DNA of 52,829 nt from NCBI GenBank assembly GCA_028292545.1, contig JAQGMC010000004.1, positions 1-52,829 on the forward strand, in the 5' to 3' direction. The position numbers and the translations under genes were made by a program. Source of the DNA: Paucimonas sp. GTDB lineage: Bacteria > Pseudomonadota > Gammaproteobacteria > Burkholderiales > Burkholderiaceae_D. The notes beneath the pieces were generated by a model. It was not told the origin of the DNA. It did not search any database and saw only the letters and a list, made by a program, of their open reading frames with translations. Of this stretch, positions 7,980 to 17,475 are shown piece by piece. Each line of letters begins with the position of its first letter. The stretch's first letter is position 1.

Positions 7980-9507
7980 GTCGCAGCCATTTGTTTTTAT
8001 CGGTTCGGAAAAGATGCTTTTTATTGCAAGGTTCATGTGTTTGCTCAGTATTCGTCCAGGCTGAGATAAACGACGCTGCCCTGGGGCGAATTTCTCCAGC
8101 AGGATGCTCATCTTGAATTCTTATCGTAGCAGCCACCAGTGATTCGGTAACTTGCTCAGGACTTGGTGATCGGTAGGTCCGCTGAGATTCGGGTGAACTG
8201 TGGGCGAACATTTCCTGTGCGTCAGACTGACTGACGCCCCCTCTGTTTGCGCGAACGCCAGTTCCGTGTCGTCCGCCATGTGGTGTCGTTCCATATATTT
8301 TCCCATACGGTAAGCCTATCCGCAGCACTGCGCGTTTCCATGTTGCTTCGAAGGCGCGGATAGTGTACGGCTCACCCTTATTTTTGCCCTGGTGGGTGAC
8401 AAACGCGAACGGGTGCCGTGACCCATGAAGCCCTAGCTTAGCGCGCTGTTGCATATAGTTGTGGTATGCCCACATGAATGCCTCGGCCATATCGGAGGGC
8501 AGCCAATGCACATGAATAAAAAGGGCCTTGTCGTCTGTAAAAGCTCGCCCCTTAAATCCAGCGTGGTAATTTCCGGTGGCTGAGTCGCGTGGTCCGTAAC
8601 CCGGATAAAACGCTTGAAGATATGCTTGGCGGTTAGTCACTGGACGCCCATTAATCTTAGGATTTTGCGGCGCTGCTCCTTCTACTGGGTGATAGATCCT
8701 AACTAACGCCTCGCCAGGCCGAGATGGATTCTCCATAACGTCTCCACTCCAAAGATGAAAAGGCTCAGATAAACGCCGAGCTCCATAGATGAGGAGCATT
8801 GCGATGCATATTCCACGCCAGTCAAATTTTTCTAAGATATCTTCGTGGTTTTCCTTGCCGGGCCTGACGAACCCATCACGGAAAAGAGCCATTTCGTAGT
8901 CAGCGGGGAATGCTTTGGGCGAACCATTTTTCCCCATAGGTTGGCGCCGGAGCTTTAGTTTTCTTGCTTGTTCCAAGTCCTCGAATCGGCCATTGGATAG
9001 CCCGAGGTGGCCCAAGAATGAATACTGATTCTGTCGGTACCATGCTAGCCAGTTGAATTTCTGCTCAGCGTTGGTTGCGGCGGTCCATGGATTAAGCGAC
9101 TCGGGCACATATCCAGCACGAGCCATCCAATCTGAAAATTCCTCTAAGCTGTACAGTTTGGGGTTAATCGTCTTCGCCTTAGATGGAAGCCAGCAAAGGC
9201 AGCTCGGATCGCGATTTTCTTTGTCAAAAGTTCCATTGTAAAGCGCGCTCACAAAGCTTTCGAAGAGCTGGACAGGCTTTTCATTGCGGCCGTGATCCGC
9301 ATTTATATAATCTAACAACTGACCAACTATCTCACAAAGCTTTGTCATCCATGAATGGCCACGGCCTTTGTGCGATTTTACAAAAAACTGGAGCAAGGGT
9401 TCTAATATGGTGAGCTTGCCGTCTATAAGTAAGAGGATAACTGGAAGCCGAGTAGTATTCCCTGTACCGTCAAGTTTGACTTTGGCCCAAACGCGAACAT
9501 GATTCAC
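7972..9507 (-). CDS. gmtY: Gamma-Mobile-Trio recombinase GmtY (tyrosine recombinase)
   Basis: First gene of the trio, nearest the island edge. I place the start at the GTG at 9507 (511 residues) because AAGGA lies about ten bases upstream; the open frame begins with a TTG 15 codons earlier. The C-terminal domain has the complete tyrosine-recombinase set: Arg in YGARRLSEPFHL, HxxR in TTPHGGRHGTG, His in EMFAHSSPESQ, and the Tyr nucleophile in RTYRSPSP. The N-terminal third is a probable arm or core-binding region. It catalyses site-specific integration and excision together with GmtZ, whose start overlaps its stop. About 300 bp of apparently non-coding DNA separate its start from the junction at 9802 and presumably contain the promoter and recombination site. 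Confidence 0.85.
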   Translation of the reverse strand: MNHVRVWAKVKLDGTGNTTRLPVILLLIDGKLTILEPLLQFFVKSHKGRGHSWMTKLCEIVGQLLDYINADHGRNEKPVQLFESFVSALYNGTFDKENRDPSCLCWLPSKAKTINPKLYSLEEFSDWMARAGYVPESLNPWTAATNAEQKFNWLAWYRQNQYSFLGHLGLSNGRFEDLEQARKLKLRRQPMGKNGSPKAFPADYEMALFRDGFVRPGKENHEDILEKFDWRGICIAMLLIYGARRLSEPFHLWSGDVMENPSRPGEALVRIYHPVEGAAPQNPKINGRPVTNRQAYLQAFYPGYGPRDSATGNYHAGFKGRAFTDDKALFIHVHWLPSDMAEAFMWAYHNYMQQRAKLGLHGSRHPFAFVTHQGKNKGEPYTIRAFEATWKRAVLRIGLPYGKIYGTTPHGGRHGTGVRANRGGVSQSDAQEMFAHSSPESQRTYRSPSPEQVTESLVAATIRIQDEHPAGEIRPRAASFISAWTNTEQTHEPCNKKHLFRTDKNKWLRHD

Positions 9508-9802
9508 AGTCTCTATTTCCTTTTGACGAATTTCGATGAGGCCACAAAGCAAATGCGGTCACGAGCATCCCCCAGTCTGAGGGACCTTAATTGCCTATGA
9601 CAAGCGCACGGCGAGGACGGGACCGAATCAGTGCATTTGTCGCAAGGAGTTGCAGGACGGAAGCGTTCGACGTGGGCTTTGTTAGCATTATTTTGGTAGG
9701 GAACACGTTGCAAGACAAGCAAAAAGACGTCTTGATCTGTGTAGTGGCGCTACTTAGTGCTCGTTCACGCCCGAATTGTTATAACTGCTTTTAGGGGCAT
9801 AA

Positions 9803-9949
9803 CAGCGGCCACGCCGAATGGCCGCCCCAGCGGTAGGTGCGGGCCAGGCCGAGCGCGAGGTCGGCATCGTCCCAATCGAACGGGGTCGGGTTCAGCAGGT
9901 CGAGCCGTTTGCCCGACGGCATGCGCACCCATGCGCGTTGCTGGATCAT
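9803..9949 (-). pseudogene. 5' end of a chromosomal HD-phosphohydrolase gene truncated by the island
   Basis: From the ATG at 9949 the minus strand gives 49 codons of high-GC sequence with MPSGKRLDLLNP, DDADLALGLARTYRW and WGGHSAWPL, then breaks into four island codons and a stop. In this family RWGGH is followed by the metal-binding S-V-A-x-H-S block, which is exactly what is missing. The break therefore removed the whole catalytic region. The family is the same as that of the island gene at 2696-3301 (shared pattern PSG..LDLL.P, D.AL.LA, RWGG). The remaining 3' part of the gene is not in this window. The gene stood divergent from glpD. Confidence 0.82.
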
Positions 9950-10095
9950 CGGTGCGGGCAGAGTGTTGTCGTCATGCTGCGATTTTACACATCGGGCCGC
10001 ATCGAGGGGCCGAACCGGAACGTCTTGATCTATGCGAACATGATGGCCATGTGTTTCCATACACTGGACCGGTTGCAATTCTTCGGGAGAGCGCC

Positions 10096-11691
<1,596 letters not shown>

Positions 11692-11748
11692 GCCGGCGCA
11701 GCGGATGGGCTATTATTCTTTGGACAAACAACAACCTGAAGGAGACCC

Positions 11749-12375
11749 ATGAAACTCTACATCAGCCCCCATGCGCCGAACCCGCGCCGGGTCAGCATGT
11801 TCATCCTCGAAAAAGGCATCACCGGCATCGACACGGTGACGATCGACATCCTCACGGGCGAGCAGCGCAGCGAGGGTTTTCTCGCGAAAAACCCGCTCGG
11901 GCGCGTGCCGGCGCTGGAATTCGATAATGGCCGCGTGCTGAGCGAGACGCGGGCGATCTGCACGTATCTCGAAGGGCTGCAGCCGGAGCCGAACCTGATG
12001 GGCGTCGATTTCGAGGAGCGCGCCTTCATCGAAATGGCCGACCGCCGGATGGAACTGCACCTGCTGCTCGAGACCGCGCACAGCGCCCGCCACACCCATC
12101 CGGTGCTGGCCGTGCTGGAGCAGCCCCAGTTCAAGGATTACGGCGCCGCGCAGGCGGACAAGATGCGCATCACCGCGCGCTGGCTCGACGGGGTGCTGGC
12201 GCGCCAGCCGTACGTGGCGGGAGAGCGCTTCACGATTGCCGACATCACGGCGTTCTGCGCGATCGAATTCGGCCGCGGCTTGCTGAAATTCCGGCCGGGC
12301 GAGGAGGGGATGGCGCACCTGCAGGCCTGGCGCGACGAGATTGCGGCGCGGCCATCGGCAGTCGGATCGAAATAA
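11749..12375 (+). CDS. Glutathione S-transferase family protein
   Basis: 208 residues, a normal length for a cytosolic GST. The thioredoxin-fold N-terminus has the glutathione site (SPHAPNPRRVSMFILEKGI, the cis-Pro in NPLGRVPALEF, and the SET motif in RVLSETRAICTYLE). The all-helical C-terminal domain includes the N-capping box motif FTIADITAFCAIEF. Together these predict glutathione-dependent conjugation or reduction of a small electrophile; the substrate cannot be told. The ribosome site AAGGAGA sits seven bases before the ATG. It lies 57 bp downstream of glpD on the same strand, so co-transcription is possible but functionally unexplained. Confidence 0.9.
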   Translation: MKLYISPHAPNPRRVSMFILEKGITGIDTVTIDILTGEQRSEGFLAKNPLGRVPALEFDNGRVLSETRAICTYLEGLQPEPNLMGVDFEERAFIEMADRRMELHLLLETAHSARHTHPVLAVLEQPQFKDYGAAQADKMRITARWLDGVLARQPYVAGERFTIADITAFCAIEFGRGLLKFRPGEEGMAHLQAWRDEIAARPSAVGSK

Positions 12376-12442
12376 TTCGTAGGGTGGGGGCGGCCGGCGT
12401 AGGCACCCGTGCCCACGCGGACATACGCACGGTGTTGGCGCG

Positions 12443-12466
12443 AAAAAAAAGGCGGCAAACGCCGCC
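12443..12466 (-). terminator. Strong rho-independent terminator of the signalling operon
   Basis: On the minus strand a perfect six-base-pair stem GGCGGC/GCCGCC with loop GTTT is followed by eight T. It lies 20 bp after the stop of the CheR-like gene and ends the minus-strand signalling operon. Confidence 0.88.
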
Positions 12467-12485
12467 CTTCATCGGGTGATTCCTG

Positions 12486-13337
12486 TTACCCCACCCGCCG
12501 GTACCACGGCAAATCCCCCAGCAAGGGCTGGTAGGCCGCCGCATGCGCGTCGCCGGGCGCCAGTTCGCGGTCGATCCCCAGCACGCCGAAGCGCGACAGG
12601 CTTTCGTGGAACAGGCGCAGCACGCGCTGGCGCAGCATCGGGCCGAAGTCGGCCAGGGCGCGGCAGCAGACGATCGCCTGGAACTCGTTGAACGACGCGT
12701 CCGTCACCAGGTTGTAGCCGGCCCAGGTGATGCGCGCGCGCAGGCGCGGCAAGAGCAGTGCACGGCCGTCGCGCAGCTCGAAATAGTCAGCCAGGGCGCC
12801 GCTGCCGCCGCTGAGGACGTAGTTCTCCTGCAGCGCCGGCAGGTCGAGCGCATCGATCGTCGCGTCGCGCACCTCGGCCAGCAGCTCGTCGTTGGCGAGC
12901 GTGGCGAAGATCTCGGTGCGTGCCAGCAGGCCTTCTTCCTGCAGCAGGATCGCCAGCGTCCAGGCCTCGCCGATACCCGCACACTCGGGCAGCCAGACCT
13001 TCGGCACGGCTACCGGGCGCAGGCTCGTGCCCAGCACTGCGCGCGCCGCCCGGGCGCAGGCCGGGTCGTCGAACAGCGCGCCCGGAACCACGCTCAGCGC
13101 CCGCAGCACGGCGGACGCCGCGCCGGGCTCGTGCAGCACCCGTTCCTGCAGCGCCGACACCGTCCCGAGCGCGCGCGCCTCCATCGCCGCGAGCAGCTTG
13201 CGCCGCACCAGCTGGCGGTCGTAGTCGCGGAAATCGTAGCCGTGGCGCTGATGTACGGCCTCCAGCAATAGTTCGATTTCCAGTTCTTCGACGGCCAGCG
13301 AAGCGGCGAACGAGGCAAACGCGGTCAATGCAGCCAC
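12486..13337 (-). CDS. CheR-like methyltransferase homologue with degenerate active-site motifs
   Basis: About 283 residues from the GTG at 13337, which overlaps the 3' end of the hybrid kinase gene by 13 bases; a TTG at 13328 is also possible. The order of segments follows CheR: an N-terminal helical domain (YDFRDYDRQLVRRKLLAAME), then the methyltransferase-like domain. However, the canonical motifs are altered: the NTxFFRD block reads VVPGALFDDP, the SAM-binding W-S-A-G-C-S-T-G-E-E reads WLPECAGIGEAW, and the CRNVLIYF block reads CCRALADFG. Known: CheR methylates glutamates of chemoreceptors. Inferred: this copy may bind a partner or SAM without methylating, working with the poly-HAMP kinase encoded upstream. 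Confidence 0.75.
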   Translation of the reverse strand: MAALTAFASFAASLAVEELEIELLLEAVHQRHGYDFRDYDRQLVRRKLLAAMEARALGTVSALQERVLHEPGAASAVLRALSVVPGALFDDPACARAARAVLGTSLRPVAVPKVWLPECAGIGEAWTLAILLQEEGLLARTEIFATLANDELLAEVRDATIDALDLPALQENYVLSGGSGALADYFELRDGRALLLPRLRARITWAGYNLVTDASFNEFQAIVCCRALADFGPMLRQRVLRLFHESLSRFGVLGIDRELAPGDAHAAAYQPLLGDLPWYRRVG

Positions 13338-15400
13338 ACCCGCATCAGCGACAGCAGCTGCGCCACATCGACCGGCTTGGTGATGTAGTCGGAAGCGCCG
13401 GCGGCGATGCACTTGTCGCGGTCGCCCTTCATCGCTTTCGCGGTCAGGGTGATGATCGGCAGCGACTTGAACCTCGGGATGCGGCGGATCGCCCGCATCG
13501 TGTCGTAGCCGTCCATCTCCGGCATCATGATGTCCATCAGGACGATCTCGATGGTCGGATCCTTCTCCAGCACCTCGATGCCGTCACGGCCGTTTTCCGC
13601 GAAAAGCACTTGCATCTGCTGGCGCTCCAGCAAGGAGGACAGGGCGAAGATGTTACGCAGGTCGTCGTCGACGATCAGCACTTTGCGTCCCGCCAGGCCG
13701 CCGTCGAGCGCGTGGATCTCTTCCAGCATCTTGCGCTGCAGTTCCGGCAGCGAAGCGTGCGAGCGGTGCAGGAACAGCGCCGTCTCGTCCAGCAGGCGCT
13801 CGGGCGAACGCGCATCCTTGATGACGATCGTTTTCGCATACTTCTTGAGCTTCGTGACTTCCTTGCGCGAGAGTTCCTGCGCGGTGTAGATCACGATCGG
13901 CAGGTCGCGCAGCACCGGCTTCTTGCCGATTTCATCGAGCAGGTCGAAGCCCGAGATGTCCGGCAGGGTCAGGTCCAGCACCATGCAGTCGAAGTGCTGG
14001 CTATCGAGCGCTTCCAGAGCGGCCTTGCCGGTTTCCACGGTCACCATGTTCAGGTCGCTGTCGCCGATCAGGTTGACGATCAGCTCGCGCTGGGCCATGT
14101 CGTCTTCCACCACCAGCAGGCTGCGCTTGCCGCCCACCAGGAACTTCTGGATGCGGGTGAATTCCTCTTCCAGCACGGCGCGGTCGACCGGCTTGTTGAC
14201 GAACGAGATCGCACCCTGGCGCAGCGCACGCTCGCGCTCGCGCAGTGCCGACACCACGTGCACCGGAATGTGGCGGGTGCTCGGGTCGCGTTTCAGGCGG
14301 TCGAGCACCGTGAAGCCGTCGATGTCCGGCAGGTCGATGTCGAGCAGGATCGCCGACGGCAGGTAATCGCGCGCCAGCGACAGGGCCGAATCGCCACGGT
14401 GGGTGACGATGCCCTTGAAGTTCTTCTCGCGGGCCAGTTCCAGCACGGTCTTGGCGAAGCGGTCGTCGTCTTCGACGATCAGCACCGACGGATCGCCCGG
14501 GGCGATCAGGCCGCGGTCGTCCAGCATCGAGGCGTATTCCACCAGGCCGGCGCTGGTCGGCGCCTGCACTTCGATGGTGGCCACGCCGCTTTCCTCGACT
14601 TGCGCCGCGGTGTAGACCATTGGCGCCGCCGCCGGCATGGCCGGCGCCTGCAGGCGTGCCGGTTGCGGCTGGCGCGTCGCTTCGTAGTTGATGAAGCCGG
14701 CGCGGTTGTACGGCAGGTAGAGCGTGAAGGTCGAACCGATGTTGACGGTCGATTCCACACGGATTTCGCCGCCCAGCAGGCGCGCCAGTTCGCGCGAAAT
14801 CGACAGGCCGAGACCGGTACCGCCGTACTTTCGCGCGGTCGAGCCGTCGGCCTGCTGGAACGCCTCGAAGATCAGCTGCAGCTTGTCGGACGGGATGCCG
14901 ACGCCGGTGTCGCTGACCGAGAACGCCAGCACCGCGTCCGCATGCAGCAGGTAGGGGTGGTCGGCGGTCCAGCCGCTGGTCACCAGGCTGATGTTCAGGG
15001 CCACCTGGCCGTGGCTGGTGAATTTGAATGCATTCGACAGCAGGTTTTTCAGGACCTGCTGCAGGCGCGTGGTATCCGTCATCACCGCGGTCGGCAGGTT
15101 TTCCGCGAGGTCGACCTGGAAGCCGAGGTGCTTGGCTTCGGCCATGTGGCGGAAGGTGCGGTCGACGTAGTTGCGCAGGTTGGCGAAGCGGTACTCGGAC
15201 ACGTCCAGGGTGACCGTACCGGACTCGATCTTCGACAGGTCAAGAATGTCGTTAATCAGGGTCAGCAAGTCGGAGCCGGAGCCGTGGATGGTCTTCGCGA
15301 ATTCCACCTGCTTGCCCGACAGGTTGCCCTCGGGGTTATCCGAGAGCTGCTGCGCCAGGATCAGGAGCGAATTCAACGGAGTCCGCAATTCGTGGGACAT
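13325..15400 (-). CDS. C-terminal half of a hybrid histidine kinase: HisKA-HATPase-REC-REC-REC
   Basis: This is the downstream half of one ancestral gene (13325-17470, 1381 codons) split by a TAA at 15485-15487. The frame stays open between the stop and the ATG at 15400, and the bridging residues (VEQAKLALEEKATQLALSSK) are typical kinase coiled coil. Domains: HisKA with phospho-acceptor His in MSHELRTPLN; HATPase with SDTGVGIPSDK and YGGTGLGLSIS; three receiver domains with phospho-acceptor Asp in LLDIDLPDIDG, VLDLTLPDISG and LMDIMMPEMDG. The second receiver lacks the usual Lys-Pro. A separate protein starting at 15400 would lose the first residues of the dimerisation helix. Suppression, re-initiation or loss of function are all possible. 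Confidence 0.82.
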   Translation of the reverse strand: MSHELRTPLNSLLILAQQLSDNPEGNLSGKQVEFAKTIHGSGSDLLTLINDILDLSKIESGTVTLDVSEYRFANLRNYVDRTFRHMAEAKHLGFQVDLAENLPTAVMTDTTRLQQVLKNLLSNAFKFTSHGQVALNISLVTSGWTADHPYLLHADAVLAFSVSDTGVGIPSDKLQLIFEAFQQADGSTARKYGGTGLGLSISRELARLLGGEIRVESTVNIGSTFTLYLPYNRAGFINYEATRQPQPARLQAPAMPAAAPMVYTAAQVEESGVATIEVQAPTSAGLVEYASMLDDRGLIAPGDPSVLIVEDDDRFAKTVLELAREKNFKGIVTHRGDSALSLARDYLPSAILLDIDLPDIDGFTVLDRLKRDPSTRHIPVHVVSALRERERALRQGAISFVNKPVDRAVLEEEFTRIQKFLVGGKRSLLVVEDDMAQRELIVNLIGDSDLNMVTVETGKAALEALDSQHFDCMVLDLTLPDISGFDLLDEIGKKPVLRDLPIVIYTAQELSRKEVTKLKKYAKTIVIKDARSPERLLDETALFLHRSHASLPELQRKMLEEIHALDGGLAGRKVLIVDDDLRNIFALSSLLERQQMQVLFAENGRDGIEVLEKDPTIEIVLMDIMMPEMDGYDTMRAIRRIPRFKSLPIITLTAKAMKGDRDKCIAAGASDYITKPVDVAQLLSLMRVWLH

Positions 15401-15484
15401 ATTCGCAAGGAACTCGGACTTGTACTTCGAGGACAGGGCCAGCTGGGTCGCTTTTTCTTCCAGCGCCAGCTTGGCTTGTTCGAC

Positions 15485-17470
15485 TTAGCGGTTCTTGCGC
15501 TCGACTTCGATATTCTGGCGCGACAGCAGGCTTGCCTTGTCGGCCAGCTCCATGTTGGTTTGCTGCAGTTCCTGGGCGAGCGATTGCGATTGTGTCAGCA
15601 GGCTCTCGGTGCGGCCGTTGGCTTCTATCGTATTCAACACCACGCCGATGGATTCCATCAACTGGTCCAGGAAAGACATGTGGGTGGGCGTGAACCGGTC
15701 GAGCGAAGCAATCTCCAGCACGGCCTTGGCCTGGGTGCCGAATAAAATCGGCAGCACGACGATATTGGCTGGCGGCGCCGAGCCCAGGCCGGACGACACT
15801 TGTATGTAGTCGGGCGGCACATTGGTCAGCCAGATGCGCTGCTTTTCAATTGCGCATTGCCCGACCAGGCCTTCGCCGGGCAGGAAAGTGGTCGGCAAGT
15901 CGCGCCGCGGCCGGTAGCCATAGCTTGCCACCATGCGCAAGCCATTCTCTATGCCTTCCGGGTCGGACAAATAGAAAGCGCCGTGGTGGGCCGATACCAG
16001 CGGCGCCAGTTCCGACAGGATCAGCGAGGTCACGGCCTTCATGTCGCGCTGCCCCTGCAACAGCCGGGTGATGCGCGCCAGGTTACCCTTGAGCCAATCC
16101 TGCTCCGCATTCTTTTGCGTGGTTTCCTTCAGGTTGCGGATCATTTCATTGATGCTGTCTTTCAGCATCGATACTTCACCGCGGGCATCGACCCGGATCG
16201 ATTGCGACAGGTCGCCGCGCGTCACGGCGGTGGCGACGTCAGCAATGGCGCGCACCTGGCTGGTCAGGTTGGCGGCAAGCTGGTTCACGTTTTCAGTCAG
16301 GTCGCGCCAGGTGCCGGCCACGCCTTCAACCCGGGCCTGCCCACCCAGCTTGCCGTCGGTGCCGACCTCGCGCGCCACGCGCGTGACTTCCGACGCGAAT
16401 GAACTGAGCTGGTCCACCATCACGTTGATCGTATCTTTCAGCTCGCGGATTTCGCCCTTCACATCGACCGTAATCTTTTTCGACAGGTCGCCGCGCGCAA
16501 CCGCAGTGGTCACCGCAGCGATATTGCGCACCTGGCCAGTCAGGTTGGACGCCATGAAGTTGACGTTGTCGGTCAAGTCTTTCCAGATGCCGCCCACGCC
16601 GCGCACATTGGCCTGGCCACCCAGCTTGCCCTCGGTACCGACTTCGCGCGCCACCCGCGTCACTTCAGAAGCGAAGGATTTGAGCTGGTCCACCATCACG
16701 TTGATGGTGTTTTTCAATTCTGCGATTTCACCCTTGACGTCGACCGTGATTTTTTTCGACAGGTCGCCATTGGCGACCGCCGTCGTCACTTCCGCAATAT
16801 TGCGCACCTGGCCAGTCAGGTTGGACGCCATCAGGTTCACGTTGTCAGTCAAGTCTTTCCAGGTGCCGCCGGCGCCGGGCACCGAAGCCTGCCCGCCAAG
16901 CTTGCCCTCAGTGCCGACTTCGCGCGCCACGCGCGTGACTTCTGATGCAAACGAGCGCAACTGCACCACCATCGTATTGATGGTGTTCTTCAACTGCAGC
17001 ACTTCGCCGCGCGCATCGACCGTGATTTTTTCACTCATGTCGCCGCGGGCAACCGCGTCGATGACCCGCGACATTTCGCGCGTGGGCCGCACCAGGTCAT
17101 CGATCAATTCATTGACGCAGCGGATGGTGCTGGCCCAGCCGCCGCTGGCGCCGGGCAGGCTGGCGCGATGCGCAAGCTGGCCTTCTTCACCGACGATGCG
17201 GGCGACGTCGGCCACTTCACTGGCGATGCGGCCCTGCTTTTCTATGATGGCATTGAGCAGCGCGGCAATCTTGCCGCTGCGCCCCGGCAGGTTGGCTGGC
17301 ATGCGTACCGAGAAATCGCCCTTGCCCAAGGCTTCCAGCGTGCGCAGCAACAAGCCATCGTCGCCCGCTTCGGCATGGTCTGTCATAGGCGTGGTTCCAT
17401 GGTTTGTTGCTTCCTGCGGCTGCGACCCGCCTCCGGCCACGCCCGCCTGCAGTTTCATCGGCTCAATCAT
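15485..17470 (-). CDS. N-terminal half of the hybrid kinase: tandem HAMP repeats plus GAF sensor
   Basis: 661 residues ending at a TAA where relatives continue with Glu-Val-Glu-Gln. No transmembrane segment is visible, so the sensor is cytoplasmic. Residues about 30-420 are a chain of HAMP units about 92 residues apart, with repeating blocks such as [35 protein letters not shown] and [23 protein letters not shown] domain (about 440-600, ending in [20 protein letters not shown]) and a coiled coil follow. Known: poly-HAMP hybrid kinases of the Nik1/group III kind sense osmotic or cell-wall stress. The gene starts five bases after the REC-GGDEF-EAL gene, so the two are one operon. As it stands, this product has no kinase domain. 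Confidence 0.85.
   Translation of the reverse strand: MIEPMKLQAGVAGGGSQPQEATNHGTTPMTDHAEAGDDGLLLRTLEALGKGDFSVRMPANLPGRSGKIAALLNAIIEKQGRIASEVADVARIVGEEGQLAHRASLPGASGGWASTIRCVNELIDDLVRPTREMSRVIDAVARGDMSEKITVDARGEVLQLKNTINTMVVQLRSFASEVTRVAREVGTEGKLGGQASVPGAGGTWKDLTDNVNLMASNLTGQVRNIAEVTTAVANGDLSKKITVDVKGEIAELKNTINVMVDQLKSFASEVTRVAREVGTEGKLGGQANVRGVGGIWKDLTDNVNFMASNLTGQVRNIAAVTTAVARGDLSKKITVDVKGEIRELKDTINVMVDQLSSFASEVTRVAREVGTDGKLGGQARVEGVAGTWRDLTENVNQLAANLTSQVRAIADVATAVTRGDLSQSIRVDARGEVSMLKDSINEMIRNLKETTQKNAEQDWLKGNLARITRLLQGQRDMKAVTSLILSELAPLVSAHHGAFYLSDPEGIENGLRMVASYGYRPRRDLPTTFLPGEGLVGQCAIEKQRIWLTNVPPDYIQVSSGLGSAPPANIVVLPILFGTQAKAVLEIASLDRFTPTHMSFLDQLMESIGVVLNTIEANGRTESLLTQSQSLAQELQQTNMELADKASLLSRQNIEVERKNR
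16160..17090 (-). repeat. Tandem HAMP-coding DNA repeats, period about 276 bp
   Basis: The HAMP units at the centre of the kinase gene are highly similar at the DNA level, with long identical stretches recurring about every 276 bp (for example around 16375, 16650 and 16920). Such repeats can expand or contract by recombination. Boundaries are approximate. Confidence 0.7.
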
Positions 17471-17475
17471 CAGCT

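Larger units (their letters stand above)
1..9802. mobile_element. Right part of a Gamma-Mobile-Trio type genomic island (left end not found)
   Basis: Seen: composition is clearly lower in GC than the region after 9803; the stretch contains only mobile-element genes, IS scars and two cargo-like genes; and its right edge falls inside a chromosomal gene that is cut at 9802/9803. The recombinase operon lies next to that edge, as is usual for integrating elements. Known: Gamma-Mobile-Trio (GMT) elements encode GmtY, GmtZ and GmtX and carry antiphage and toxin cargo. Inference: everything from the window start to 9802 belongs to one island, later reworked by IS elements. The missing 3' part of the disrupted host gene is not in the window, so the left end is either further left or was deleted by the IS6 element. 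Confidence 0.55.

Noticed and set aside
12376..12442. A GGGTGGGGGC/CCCGTGCCCACGCGG segment resembling a dispersed intergenic repeat
   Set aside because: I suspect such sequences recur in related genomes, but only one copy is in this window, so no repeat can be shown here.
12920..15745. A 941-codon plus-strand open frame, plus similar long frames at 9791-11142, 21220-22806 and 42742-44349
   Set aside because: They lie opposite well-supported genes (hybrid kinase, glpD, prkA, acyl-CoA ligase). Their composition (His/Gln/Arg-rich) is that of antisense shadows in high-GC DNA, and no family motif is seen.
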